The notes under the pieces were generated by a model. That model did not search any database. It was not told the DNA's origin and saw only the letters and a list, made by a program, of their open reading frames with translations. Shown in pieces: positions 1 to 9,042 of a stretch of 64,000 bases of DNA; position 1 is the stretch's first letter; each line of letters starts with the position of its first letter. The stretch spans positions 1,550,001 to 1,614,000 of the forward strand of contig NZ_CP038228.1 of assembly GCF_006838285.1 (NCBI RefSeq), given 5' to 3'. The position numbers were made by a program, and so were the translations under genes. Origin of the DNA: Xanthomonas translucens pv. cerealis (GTDB lineage: Bacteria > Pseudomonadota > Gammaproteobacteria > Xanthomonadales > Xanthomonadaceae).

Positions 1-3000
1 CACAGCACCCGCGACAGTCAGCCGCCGCTTGGACGGCCACCGGCCAAACGGCGGCGGCTGGAGCCAGCCACTCACTCGCACAGGCACGATGAGCCCAGCG
101 ACCGACGCGGTATCGCTGCGGAGCGGCGCCCGGACAAAATGCCGGCTTACGCCAGCACCTCGTCCTCGTCATCGCAGCGCATGCCACAACCACCAAGGCA
201 TGGTTCGCAGGCGCCGGCAGAGCTTCGCCTGACCGAACAAACGTCAGACCGGGCGGCTGGAAAGCGACCGCGGGAGCAGCAAGAGCCGTATCGGCAGCCA
301 AAGCGGGCACTGCATAGCGTGGAGTTGACGCCGGCGGATCTTCGGCTGGCCGAACATCAGCTCGACTCAGCGGAAAAAAGACAGCTGCAGGCAGAGCGAG
401 AGCGTTATCGGCGGCAGTTGAGTGCGCCCAGCCGGTTGACGCAGACCCACAACGCTCGCCTGAGCGTCTCCATGGCGCAGGACAATGCGCTGGCGCGTCG
501 CATGGACTGCAAGCTGGCCCTGCCCTTCCTGGATGAGAACGCCCACGCGCAAGTCAATGCGCATTTGCTGGACAAATATCTTCAGATGATTGCCAATGCA
601 AGGCGGTTCACAGGCCCGGGTCTAACGCACCGCGATCTCGATCGTTGCACCGAACTTGCGGCGCAGTATCTCTACAAGACCGGTTGGTTCGACGGTGCAT
701 CGCTGAAACAGCTGGCCCATGTGGCCAACAAGCTGAGCAAGCACCCAAACCAAACGGCGTGTATGTATGCAATCGCGTGGATCGCTGGAGAGGTGATCCA
801 GGCCGATGCTCCGTTGGGGCTGGATGGTCCCCCGTCAATGCTCCTCCTGAACGCGTTCGCCAAGAACACCGACAGCGCCAGGTGCGAACGCGCGGCGGCG
901 CGTCTGGCACGTCACCTGCTACGTGAGCACAAGGCCTGGCAGTCCATGAACGCGCAGGGCATCGGCCTGGTACTCAATGCCTTCAGCAAGTGGTCCGATA
1001 ACCCAGACTGCCAGTCCATCGCGCAGTCGCTTGCCGAACTGCTCGCCAGCAACAGGAACCTGCGTCACGCGATGGATGCACAGAGCGTTGCAAACACGCT
1101 CAACGCCCTGAGCAAATGGCACGACGCGGAGCTGTGCAAAGTCGCCGCCAGCGCGTTGGCCTTGCGCCTGGCCACCGAGCGCGGTTTGTGCAATGCCTTC
1201 AAACCGCAAGAAGTCGGAATCGCGTTAAACGCCCTGAGCAAATGGCACGACACGCCTGACTGCAAGGATGCCGCCAGCGCGCTGGCCTCGCGATTGGCCA
1301 ATGATGGCACTTTACGCAACGGCCTCGAGGCGCAAGGCGTAGCCCAGGTGTTGAACGCCCTGAGCAAATGGCACGACAGGGAGGCCTGCGCGGTGGTCGC
1401 AAGCGCGCTGGCCTCGCGATTGGCTCATGATCGCGACCTGTGCAACGATCTCAACTCGCAAGGCGTGGTCAGCGTGCTCAACGCCTTGAGCAAATGGCCC
1501 GACACGCCGGTGTGCGCCACCGCCGCGGAGGCGCTGGCGGCGCGACTGGCCGACGATCCCGGGTTATGCGACGCCCTCGAAGGGCAACACATGGCCAATG
1601 TGCTCAACGCGCTGAGCAAATGGCCCGACATGCCCGACTGCCAGGATGCAGCCAACGCACTGGCCTGGCGACTGGCCGGCGAGTCACGGTTGCGCGACGA
1701 CCTCGACCCGCAAGGCATGGCCAACGCGCTCAATGCCCTGAGCAAATGGCCCGACACGTCGATCTGCGCTGCCGCGGTCAAGGCGCTGGCGGCGCGCCTG
1801 GCCGCCGATCCCGGATTGTGCGACGCCCTCGAACGGCAACACATGACCAACGCGCTCAATGCCCTGAGCAAATGGCCCGACACGTCGGTGTGCGCCACCG
1901 CCGCAGAGGCGCTGGCGGCGCGACTGGCCGGCAATCCCGGGTTGTGCGATGCACTCAACCCACAAGAAGTCGCCAACGCGTTGAATGCCCTGAGCAAATG
2001 GCCCGACACGCCGGTGTGCGCCACCGCCGCGGAGACGCTGGCGGCGCGACTGGCCAACGATCCCGGGTTGTGCGACGCCCTCGAAGAGCAACACATGGCC
2101 AACGCGCTCAACGCCTTGAGCAAATGGCCCGACACATTGCTCTGCGCTGCCGCCGTCGAGGCACTGGCCGCACGCCTGGCCGACGATCCCGTGTTGTGCG
2201 ATGAGCTCGAACCGCAAGGTGTGGCCGTTGCGCTGAACGCCCTGAGCAAATGGCCAGATACGTCGGACTGCAAAGATGCCGCCAACGCACTGGCCTTGCG
2301 ACTGACCAACGATCCCAAGTTGTGCGACGCCCTCGAGCAGCAGGAACTGGGCATCGTCCTGAATGCCCTGAGCAAATGGCCCAGCATGCCGGTCTTTGCC
2401 GATGCAGCCAGCACGGTGGCTTCCCGGTTGGCGAACGAGCCCGAGGTGTGCGGCGACCTCAACGCGCAAGGCGTGGCCAAGGCGCTCAACGCCATGAGCA
2501 AATGGCCCGACAGGCAAGACTGCAAGGATGCCGCCAACGCATTGGCCGCGCGGCTGCTCAACGAGCGCGATTTGCGCAATGCCCTCAACCCACTGGACAT
2601 GGACCACGTGTTGAACGCCCTGAGCAAATGGCCCGACACGCCGGTGTGCGCCACCGCCGCGGAGGCGCTGGCGGCACGACTGGCCGAGGATCCCACGTTG
2701 TGCAACGCCCTCGACCCGCAAGGCCTGACCAACGCGCTGAACGCTCTGAGCAAATGGCCCGACACCTCTCTCTGCGTTGCCGTGGTCGCGACACTGGCCT
2801 CGCGATTGGCCAACGATCCCGGGTTGTGCGACGCCCTCGAAGGGCAACACATGGCCAACGCAATCAACGCCTTCAGCAAATGGCCTGCGGTACCGCGCTG
2901 CACTGTCGCCGTTGAGGCACTGGCCGCACGCTTGGCCAACGCATCCGCGTTGTGCGATGCGCTGGAACCGCAAGAAGTGGCCATTGCGCTGAATGCCCTG

Positions 3001-6000
3001 AGCAAATGGCCTGGCACGCAGGTCTGTGCGGACGCCGCAAGTGCGGTTGCTTCGCGGTTGGCGAACGAGCCTGGTTTGCGCCACGCGCTGGATCCGCAAG
3101 GCGTGGCCAATACGCTCAACGCCCTGAGCAAATGGCCCACTACCGCGCTCTGCGCTGCCGCGGCCAAGGCACTGGCCTCACGACTGGCCGACGATCCCGA
3201 CTTGTGCAACGCCCTCGCGCCGCAAGGCGTGGCCAACGCGCTGAACGCCCTGAGCAAATGGCCCACTACCGCGCTCTGCGCTGCCGCGGTCAAGGCACTG
3301 GCCTCACGACTGGCCGACGATCCCGGCTTGTGCAACGCCCTCGCGCCGCAAGGCGTGGCAAACGCGCTGAACGCCCTGAGCAAATGGCCTGACGTATCGC
3401 GCTGCACTGTCGCCGTAGAGGCACTGGCCGCACGCTTGGCCAACGCACCCGGGTTGTGCGATGCGCTGGAACCGCAAGAAGTGGCCATTGCGCTGAATGC
3501 GCTGAGCAAATGGCCCGGCAGGCGGGTCTGTGCGGACGCCGCCAGTGCGGTAGCGTCGCGGTTGGCGAACGAGCCTGATTTGCGTCACGCGCTGGATCTG
3601 CAAGGCGTGGCCAATGCGCTCAACGCCCTGAGCAAATGGCCCGCCACCGCGCTCTGCGCTGCCGCAGCCAAGGCACTGGCCTCACGACTGGCCAACGATC
3701 CCGGGTTGTGCAACGCCCTCGAAGGGCAACACATGGCCAACGTAATGAACGCCTTGAGCAAATGGCCCGACACGCCTGACTGCAAGGATGCCGCCACTGC
3801 GCTGGCCTCGCGACTGGCCGACGATCCCGCGTTGTGCAACGACCTCGACCCGCAAGGTCTGGCCAACGTGCTCAACGCCCTGAGTAAATGGCCCGACGCG
3901 CCGTACTGCAAGGATGCCGACACTGCGCTGGTCTCGCGATTGGCCAATGATCGCGACCTGTGCAACGACCTCGACCCGCAAGGTGTGGCCAACGTGCTCA
4001 ACGCCCTGAGCAAATGGCCCGACACGCCTGACTGCAGGGATGCCGCCAATGCGCTGGCTTCGCGACTGGCCGAAGATCCCGCGTTGTGCAACGACCTCGA
4101 CCCGCAAGGTGTGGCCAACGTGCTCAACGCCCTGAGCAAATGGCCCGACGCGCCCGACTGCAAGGATGCCGCCACTGCGCTGGCCTCGCGATTGGCCAAT
4201 GGTCGCGACCTGTGCAGCGGCCTCGCGCCGCAAGGCGTGGCCAACGTGTTGAACGCCCTGAGCAAATGGCCCGACACGCTTGACTGCAAGGATGCCGCCA
4301 CTGCGCTGGCCTCGCGACTGGCCGACGATCCCGCGTTGCGCAACGATCTCGACCAGCAAGGTGTGGCCAACGTGTTGAACGCCCTGAGCAAATGGCCCGA
4401 CACGCCTGATTGCAGGAATGCCGCCACTGCGCTGGCTTCGCGACTGATCGACGATACCGGGTTGTGCAACGACCTCGACCCGCAAGGTGCGGCCAACGTG
4501 CTCAACGCCCTGAGTAAATGGCCCGACACGCCCAACTGCCAGGATGCCGGCAATGCACTGGCCTCTCGACTGGCCAACGATCCCGGGTTGTGCAACGCCC
4601 TCAACGCGCAAGGCGTGGCCAACGCGCTGAACGCCTTGAGCAAATGGCCCGAGGTGGAATTCAGCGGGGCCGCCACTGACGCCTTGGCCTGGCGGTTAGC
4701 CGACGAGCGCGTTTTGCGCAACGCCATGTTTCCTATTGAACTGGCCCAAGCACTCAACGCGCTGAGCAAATGGCCCGGACGTACGAACTGCGAGCAGGCC
4801 ATCGACGTGCTGGCCGACAGGCTGACCGAGGACCACGAGCTGCGACACGCCATGCAGGCGCTAGACGTGGCAGTGTCACTCAATGCGCTGAGCAAAGGCC
4901 TCGAAAGGCCGGCGTGTCAAACAGCAGCGGTGCTGCTCGCCGAATACGCCGGCTCGGCCGCGGTGCCGTGGCAGCAGTTCGAGATGCGTGGGCTGGTCAT
5001 GGTGGCCAACGCGATGTCCCGCCTGCGGCACTTGGACGATGAACAGTTGCAAACCCTGGGTGGCGCCAAACTGCGGGCGATGGCCGGGTACCTGGAGCTG
5101 CACCGCGAACGTTTTGAGGCAGCCTCCGCCGGAGAGATCGGGGTGCTCTTCAAGGCCCTCGCATCGGCGCAACTTCATCGCCAGATGCGTCCGCTGGCAG
5201 GGCCAGCACTGGAGCGGGTTTCGGCGCTCGCGCAGGACGACGGATTACGTGAAACCAACCTTGAGGGTCTCGGCAACCTGTGCATGGGACTGTTGCCATT
5301 GATCCGCAACCCGGAGCTGATCCCTCGCCATCGCAGCCGCGCATTGCGCTTGTTCAACGCGTTGCAGCCCATTGCCGAGCGCAAGATCGACTTGTACCTG
5401 GGCGGCGCTGGCGCGCAGGCTTCGGCCGACACCGACCAGCACGCAACTCGATGCCCGGCGTTGTCCTTTTTCCAGATGCTCAAGGCCTATGGGGTGGTCT
5501 CCCGGCAATGGAAGACGCGCCATGTCGAAGGCGCGCGCAAGCAAGTGCAGCAGCGCCGCGAGGAATTGACGACATGGGTAGAGCGGACGCTGGAGCGGAC
5601 CCGCGAGGCCATCGAGGCGGACCTGGGCGAGATGAGCTGGAACTTGATCGCGCAGATCGAGGCCGGTGACCAGGTGTTTGACACGCTGGACCTGCGCATG
5701 GCGAAGGAGTCGGCGAAGATTGCGCAGGCCCATCCACCAAGCAGCTTCGACCTGGACAGCGGGCGCTTGAGCATGCGCTCAGCTCCGGGCCAGCCTGCCG
5801 CCCCCGTCACCGGCACCGGCAGCACGACGCATGTCGTGGTCGACATGCGGGGCAAGGAAATCTCGAACAATCTGGCCGAAGCGGACAAGCCGTACTCGCT
5901 GTTCGCGCGTCTGACCGGCCTGCCGCTGGTAGAAGTCCAGCTGCCGGGGGCGATTTCGACGTTCATGCTGGCGCGTACGTTCAACTATCAGGATGAGCCA

Positions 6001-8757
6001 TGGCGCTTCGACATGTTCGGCGGCAGCCGCGTCGATGGCAAAAAATCTGCCAGCAACGGCCTGTCGCTGCCAAGCCGACCTGAAAAGACCTCGCTGTTGC
6101 CGGCGTTCCGCTATGCCGACACCGTCCCGGGCAGCAGCCTGATGCAACTCGCAGCCAAGCTTGCCCCGCAACGTGAGGACTGGTCGCGCATGCAGCGCTC
6201 GCTGATGGAGATGGTCCCGAGCGACCATGTCGTCGAGGGCACGCTGCGCCTGGGCTTTTTCGATGATGTCGAAGGCCCTGCGCACCCGTTCAAGCCGTTG
6301 GCATCGGATGGGAGCCCGCTGGCGCTATGCCCCAACGATGGCTGCGGCTTTCTGAAGTTGGAGGTGGCCTTGTGCATCCCTGCCTTCCGCAAGCGTTACG
6401 ACGCATGGCAAGCGGCGCAGGCCGGCCAGGCCAGCCAGGAGCAGCGCGAGCTTCTGGCCGTGGACAAGGGTCCTTCGATGATGCCAGCGCAGGCGCTGCA
6501 GCACTTTCCGCGCGACGAGGCGGCATTGCGGGAGGCGCGCGAGGCGATGCAGCAGCGGCTGAAGGCGCTGCCGCCTGGATCGGGTGAACTCCTCTCGACA
6601 TACAGGCTTGCCGTCGGCGGCGGCTACCAGGGCCAGAGAGTCAGGGCGGTGCCGTCCGCCGATGACAAGGTGCACCTGCCGCGGCAGCGCAGCCAGGCCT
6701 TTGACGGCGCAGGCGGTCCCTTGCTGCTCGGCAAGCCGCCCTACGACAAGGAGAACCTGCTGCCGGTGCCGGAGGAGCGCGTCGCGACCGTGGCGCAGGG
6801 CGACGCCACCGCCGAGTTCCTCTCGCAGTCGTTCGGCATCCAGTACAGCTACACCGGCTTCGACGACGGATCGGGCGACGATCCCCCTATGCTGCACAGC
6901 AAGGGCATGCTCATCGTGGTGCCGAAGACGAACTGGCCGGCCGATTTCGCCAACAAGGACCTGGTCTGCTCCAAGGAGGATCTCAAGACGCTGTCGAGCT
7001 GGACCACCGGCCGCGACCGCGATGCCTTGCCGCGCGACATGCGCAGCACCGGCAGCCTGCGGCTCAAGGACATCGTGGAGCCCGGGCGTCTGGGCGCACT
7101 GCCGATCGCGGAGTTGCGCAAGCGCAACATGGATACCGACGGGGACGACGCCTTCGTGTACGCAGGCTACCCCAAGCTGGCCGCGCTGATTTCGCGGGTG
7201 ATGGCCGAGCGCGAGGTGAGGCTCGGTCGGCAGCAGTCCTTCAAGCCACCGAAGACGGCCACGCCGGCCGTCGACCCCGTCAGTGGTCACTACCAGGCCG
7301 GGCGGCTGTCGGAGATCATCTCCTTCAAACGCGGTCAGCACATCACAAGCGCGGCCGCCACCCTGGCGTCGCGCTTCATGGCCCAGCCCGACGAGCTGCG
7401 CGAGGCGATGGCGCGCAGCATGATGTTCGGCACCTACGATGGCATCGAGCGCGACCTGCGCAACGGCTTGCGCGAGATGCTCGAAGGCGACGCCCGCGAT
7501 CCACAGATGTTGGCAGAACTACGCACCCAGGCGCAGGAAGCGATCGGACGCGCCCACATGCCCGAGGCGCGCGAAGCCGCCGAGTTGCTGAACGCGCAGC
7601 TGGCTGGACTTGCGCCGGGTTCGGCCGCCAGCAGCGACGCGCCGCGTCTGCCCGACGCATTGGCTGAGGCGTTTCCACTGCTTGCCCAGGCCTACGAGGC
7701 CGCGCCTGGCGTAGAAGCGCGCATCCACGCCATCCTCGACAACTACCCGGTGTGCCGGTTATCGCACGCGCAGTTCCCGAACGGGCAACCGGGGCTGGTC
7801 CGGAATGAGCCTGAACTGAGCATGCGCAACCTTTTCACCATCGCGATCAAGGTCGGCACCGATGCGCTGAAGTCCGACACCGGCACGGCGCTGTTCGCCA
7901 AGATCGTGGAGGCGTGCGAACGATCCGAGCGGGCATTCGCCGAGCGCGTGTCCATCGTGCCGTACGGCAAGGCGACCGCCCGGGCCATGCACGAGGGGCG
8001 CTTCGATCCCGAAAGGACCAAGGGACTGCTGCAGCGCATGCCGTCGATGGCCGCCGGTGTCATGGAAGACGCGCTTGGTGCGCTACAGCAGGCAGGCCTG
8101 ATCGCCCCGCCGCCGTCGCCGGCAGCGCGTTTGCGCGAGGTTCGGCGCGAGGACATTGCGCTGCAGGCGCAGGCCTTGCGGACCCGAGCTCGCGAAATGG
8201 AACCCAAGGTCACCGACATGCTGAGCGGCGTTGCCGCGCCCCATGGTGGGCGACTGGAGGGAACACAGCATCAACTGAAGTCGCACGGCTCGCTTCTGGC
8301 AAAGCTCGAGCGGCAGATGGCGTTGAAGAAGCAGACCCTGGAAGAAGCCGTGGCCGGCATGAACGACGCGCTGCGCTACAGCCTGGTACTGGAACCGCAG
8401 GACTTCACCGCCGGCCTGCGCGGTGTGCTGGCCGCACTGGACGATCAGGGGCATGTACGGGTCAAGCTGAGCAACCACTTCAACACGTACACGTACCGGC
8501 AGAACTTCAAGGCGGTCAATGTCACCCTGCGAAGCCCGGAAGGCGCGCTCTGGGAAATCCAGTTCCACACCCCGCACACGTTCCAACTCAAGGAGCAATT
8601 CCATGACCTTTACAAGCGCTCATTTGCGCTGAAGCTCAGCGGCGCCTCACCGGCGGAGAAGCGCGAACTGGTCGCCCCTGCGCTAGCGGCTTTCAGTCGC
8701 GTAGCGTCGCCGCCAGGATGCGACGAGATCGAGGATTGGGAAGAGTCCAGCCCTTGA
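1..8757 (+). CDS. xopAD: XopAD/skwp-family type III effector, 5' end probably off the window
   Basis: This is a giant SKWP-repeat protein of the Xanthomonas XopAD / Ralstonia RipS family, which is delivered into plant cells by the Hrp type III system. The frame is open from base 1. The first ATG is at 139, but GGAG lies 15 nt from it, too far for a good ribosome site, and the 46 upstream codons look coding and hold a basic cluster (PPAKRRRLE, nt 37-63), so the true start probably lies upstream. From the ATG there are 2872 residues. Residues about 275-1590 form some 32 units of 42 residues with the core LNALSKWPD. Then follow a helical linker, a unique region with a DTDGD motif at 2332-2336, and a C-terminal segment (about 2690-2850) resembling a RelA/SpoT synthetase domain. 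The effector call is confident; the biochemical role is inference. Confidence 0.9.
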   Translation, partial: HSTRDSQPPLGRPPAKRRRLEPATHSHRHDEPSDRRGIAAERRPDKMPAYASTSSSSSQRMPQPPRHGSQAPAELRLTEQTSDRAAGKRPREQQEPYRQPKRALHSVELTPADLRLAEHQLDSAEKRQLQAERERYRRQLSAPSRLTQTHNARLSVSMAQDNALARRMDCKLALPFLDENAHAQVNAHLLDKYLQMIANARRFTGPGLTHRDLDRCTELAAQYLYKTGWFDGASLKQLAHVANKLSKHPNQTACMYAIAWIAGEVIQADAPLGLDGPPSMLLLNAFAKNTDSARCERAAARLARHLLREHKAWQSMNAQGIGLVLNAFSKWSDNPDCQSIAQSLAELLASNRNLRHAMDAQSVANTLNALSKWHDAELCKVAASALALRLATERGLCNAFKPQEVGIALNALSKWHDTPDCKDAASALASRLANDGTLRNGLEAQGVAQVLNALSKWHDREACAVVASALASRLAHDRDLCNDLNSQGVVSVLNALSKWPDTPVCATAAEALAARLADDPGLCDALEGQHMANVLNALSKWPDMPDCQDAANALAWRLAGESRLRDDLDPQGMANALNALSKWPDTSICAAAVKALAARLAADPGLCDALERQHMTNALNALSKWPDTSVCATAAEALAARLAGNPGLCDALNPQEVANALNALSKWPDTPVCATAAETLAARLANDPGLCDALEEQHMANALNALSKWPDTLLCAAAVEALAARLADDPVLCDELEPQGVAVALNALSKWPDTSDCKDAANALALRLTNDPKLCDALEQQELGIVLNALSKWPSMPVFADAASTVASRLANEPEVCGDLNAQGVAKALNAMSKWPDRQDCKDAANALAARLLNERDLRNALNPLDMDHVLNALSKWPDTPVCATAAEALAARLAEDPTLCNALDPQGLTNALNALSKWPDTSLCVAVVATLASRLANDPGLCDALEGQHMANAINAFSKWPAVPRCTVAVEALAARLANASALCDALEPQEVAIALNALSKWPGTQVCADAASAVASRLANEPGLRHALDPQGVANTLNALSKWPTTALCAAAAKALASRLADDPDLCNALAPQGVANALNALSKWPTTALCAAAVKALASRLADDPGLCNALAPQGVANALNALSKWPDVSRCTVAVEALAARLANAPGLCDALEPQEVAIALNALSKWPGRRVCADAASAVASRLANEPDLRHALDLQGVANALNALSKWPATALCAAAAKALASRLANDPGLCNALEGQHMANVMNALSKWPDTPDCKDAATALASRLADDPALCNDLDPQGLANVLNALSKWPDAPYCKDADTALVSRLANDRDLCNDLDPQGVANVLNALSKWPDTPDCRDAANALASRLAEDPALCNDLDPQGVANVLNALSKWPDAPDCKDAATALASRLANGRDLCSGLAPQGVANVLNALSKWPDTLDCKDAATALASRLADDPALRNDLDQQGVANVLNALSKWPDTPDCRNAATALASRLIDDTGLCNDLDPQGAANVLNALSKWPDTPNCQDAGNALASRLANDPGLCNALNAQGVANALNALSKWPEVEFSGAATDALAWRLADERVLRNAMFPIELAQALNALSKWPGRTNCEQAIDVLADRLTEDHELRHAMQALDVAVSLNALSKGLERPACQTAAVLLAEYAGSAAVPWQQFEMRGLVMVANAMSRLRHLDDEQLQTLGGAKLRAMAGYLELHRERFEAASAGEIGVLFKALASAQLHRQMRPLAGPALERVSALAQDDGLRETNLEGLGNLCMGLLPLIRNPELIPRHRSRALRLFNALQPIAERKIDLYLGGAGAQASADTDQHATRCPALSFFQMLKAYGVVSRQWKTRHVEGARKQVQQRREELTTWVERTLERTREAIEADLGEMSWNLIAQIEAGDQVFDTLDLRMAKESAKIAQAHPPSSFDLDSGRLSMRSAPGQPAAPVTGTGSTTHVVVDMRGKEISNNLAEADKPYSLFARLTGLPLVEVQLPGAISTFMLARTFNYQDEPWRFDMFGGSRVDGKKSASNGLSLPSRPEKTSLLPAFRYADTVPGSSLMQLAAKLAPQREDWSRMQRSLMEMVPSDHVVEGTLRLGFFDDVEGPAHPFKPLASDGSPLALCPNDGCGFLKLEVALCIPAFRKRYDAWQAAQAGQASQEQRELLAVDKGPSMMPAQALQHFPRDEAALREAREAMQQRLKALPPGSGELLSTYRLAVGGGYQGQRVRAVPSADDKVHLPRQRSQAFDGAGGPLLLGKPPYDKENLLPVPEERVATVAQGDATAEFLSQSFGIQYSYTGFDDGSGDDPPMLHSKGMLIVVPKTNWPADFANKDLVCSKEDLKTLSSWTTGRDRDALPRDMRSTGSLRLKDIVEPGRLGALPIAELRKRNMDTDGDDAFVYAGYPKLAALISRVMAEREVRLGRQQSFKPPKTATPAVDPVSGHYQAGRLSEIISFKRGQHITSAAATLASRFMAQPDELREAMARSMMFGTYDGIERDLRNGLREMLEGDARDPQMLAELRTQAQEAIGRAHMPEAREAAELLNAQLAGLAPGSAASSDAPRLPDALAEAFPLLAQAYEAAPGVEARIHAILDNYPVCRLSHAQFPNGQPGLVRNEPELSMRNLFTIAIKVGTDALKSDTGTALFAKIVEACERSERAFAERVSIVPYGKATARAMHEGRFDPERTKGLLQRMPSMAAGVMEDALGALQQAGLIAPPPSPAARLREVRREDIALQAQALRTRAREMEPKVTDMLSGVAAPHGGRLEGTQHQLKSHGSLLAKLERQMALKKQTLEEAVAGMNDALRYSLVLEPQDFTAGLRGVLAALDDQGHVRVKLSNHFNTYTYRQNFKAVNVTLRSPEGALWEIQFHTPHTFQLKEQFHDLYKRSFALKLSGASPAEKRELVAPALAAFSRVASPPGCDEIEDWEESSP
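955..4920 (+). repeat. 126-bp tandem coding repeat (SKWP repeats)
   Basis: About 32 head-to-tail units of 126 bp (42 codons) run through the effector gene, each containing LNALSKWPD or a variant. The first units read SKWSD and SKWHD and the last reads SKGLE, so the ends are degenerate and the middle is homogeneous. The units at about 3132-3257 and 3258-3383 are almost identical. A four-unit block beginning near 2875 recurs 504 bp later near 3379, which points to duplication by unequal exchange. The period is an exact number of codons and the repeat is translated, so this is a solenoid-type protein repeat and not a CRISPR array. Confidence 0.95.
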
Positions 8758-8859
8758 CGCGGCGTATGCCAAGCACCAGTCAGGGCTGCCGATCGTCGCA
8801 GGCTCCGGCCGGGATTCGTGCAAAAGCAGCGATTTCTCCGCCCACTCAATCGCCTCGAG

Positions 8860-8882
8860 CGGGATAACGTCACATTATCCCG
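8860..8882. terminator. hairpin after the effector gene, possible terminator
   Basis: CGGGATAA at 8860-8867 pairs perfectly with TTATCCCG at 8875-8882 across a 7-nt loop. It lies about 100 bp after the effector stop and 160 bp before the end of the convergent ABC transporter gene. There is no T tract, so termination is a guess. Nothing else is recognisable in 8758-9042. Confidence 0.4.
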
Positions 8883-9042
8883 CCCAACGTATGAGTGCCC
8901 AACAGTGCGGCAACCTCTCAAGCAGGCAGCCGGGCGCAGGGCGCTGGTCCGGCGGGCAGCGGGCGCGCATCGCTGCAAAGGCCATGGACGCTAGACGGTT
9001 CCGCGCAAGGCAGCAAGAAGAGCCTTTGCGTCCGCAACCAGA

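Noticed and set aside
1425-3509. 694-codon open frame antisense to the SKWP array, and similar ones at 1684-3099 and 3585-4895
   Set aside because: They arise because the 126-bp repeat lacks stops on the other strand. Their sequence is just the repeat read backwards, with no family character.
955-4920. Tandem direct repeats considered as a CRISPR or satellite array
   Set aside because: The period is 126 bp, there are no unique spacers, and the reading frame runs straight through with SKWP protein repeats.
7825-7834. CGCAACCTTT inside the XopAD-type gene
   Set aside because: It lacks the CGGCAC block at the right distance and is mid-gene, so I do not count it as an ECF promoter.
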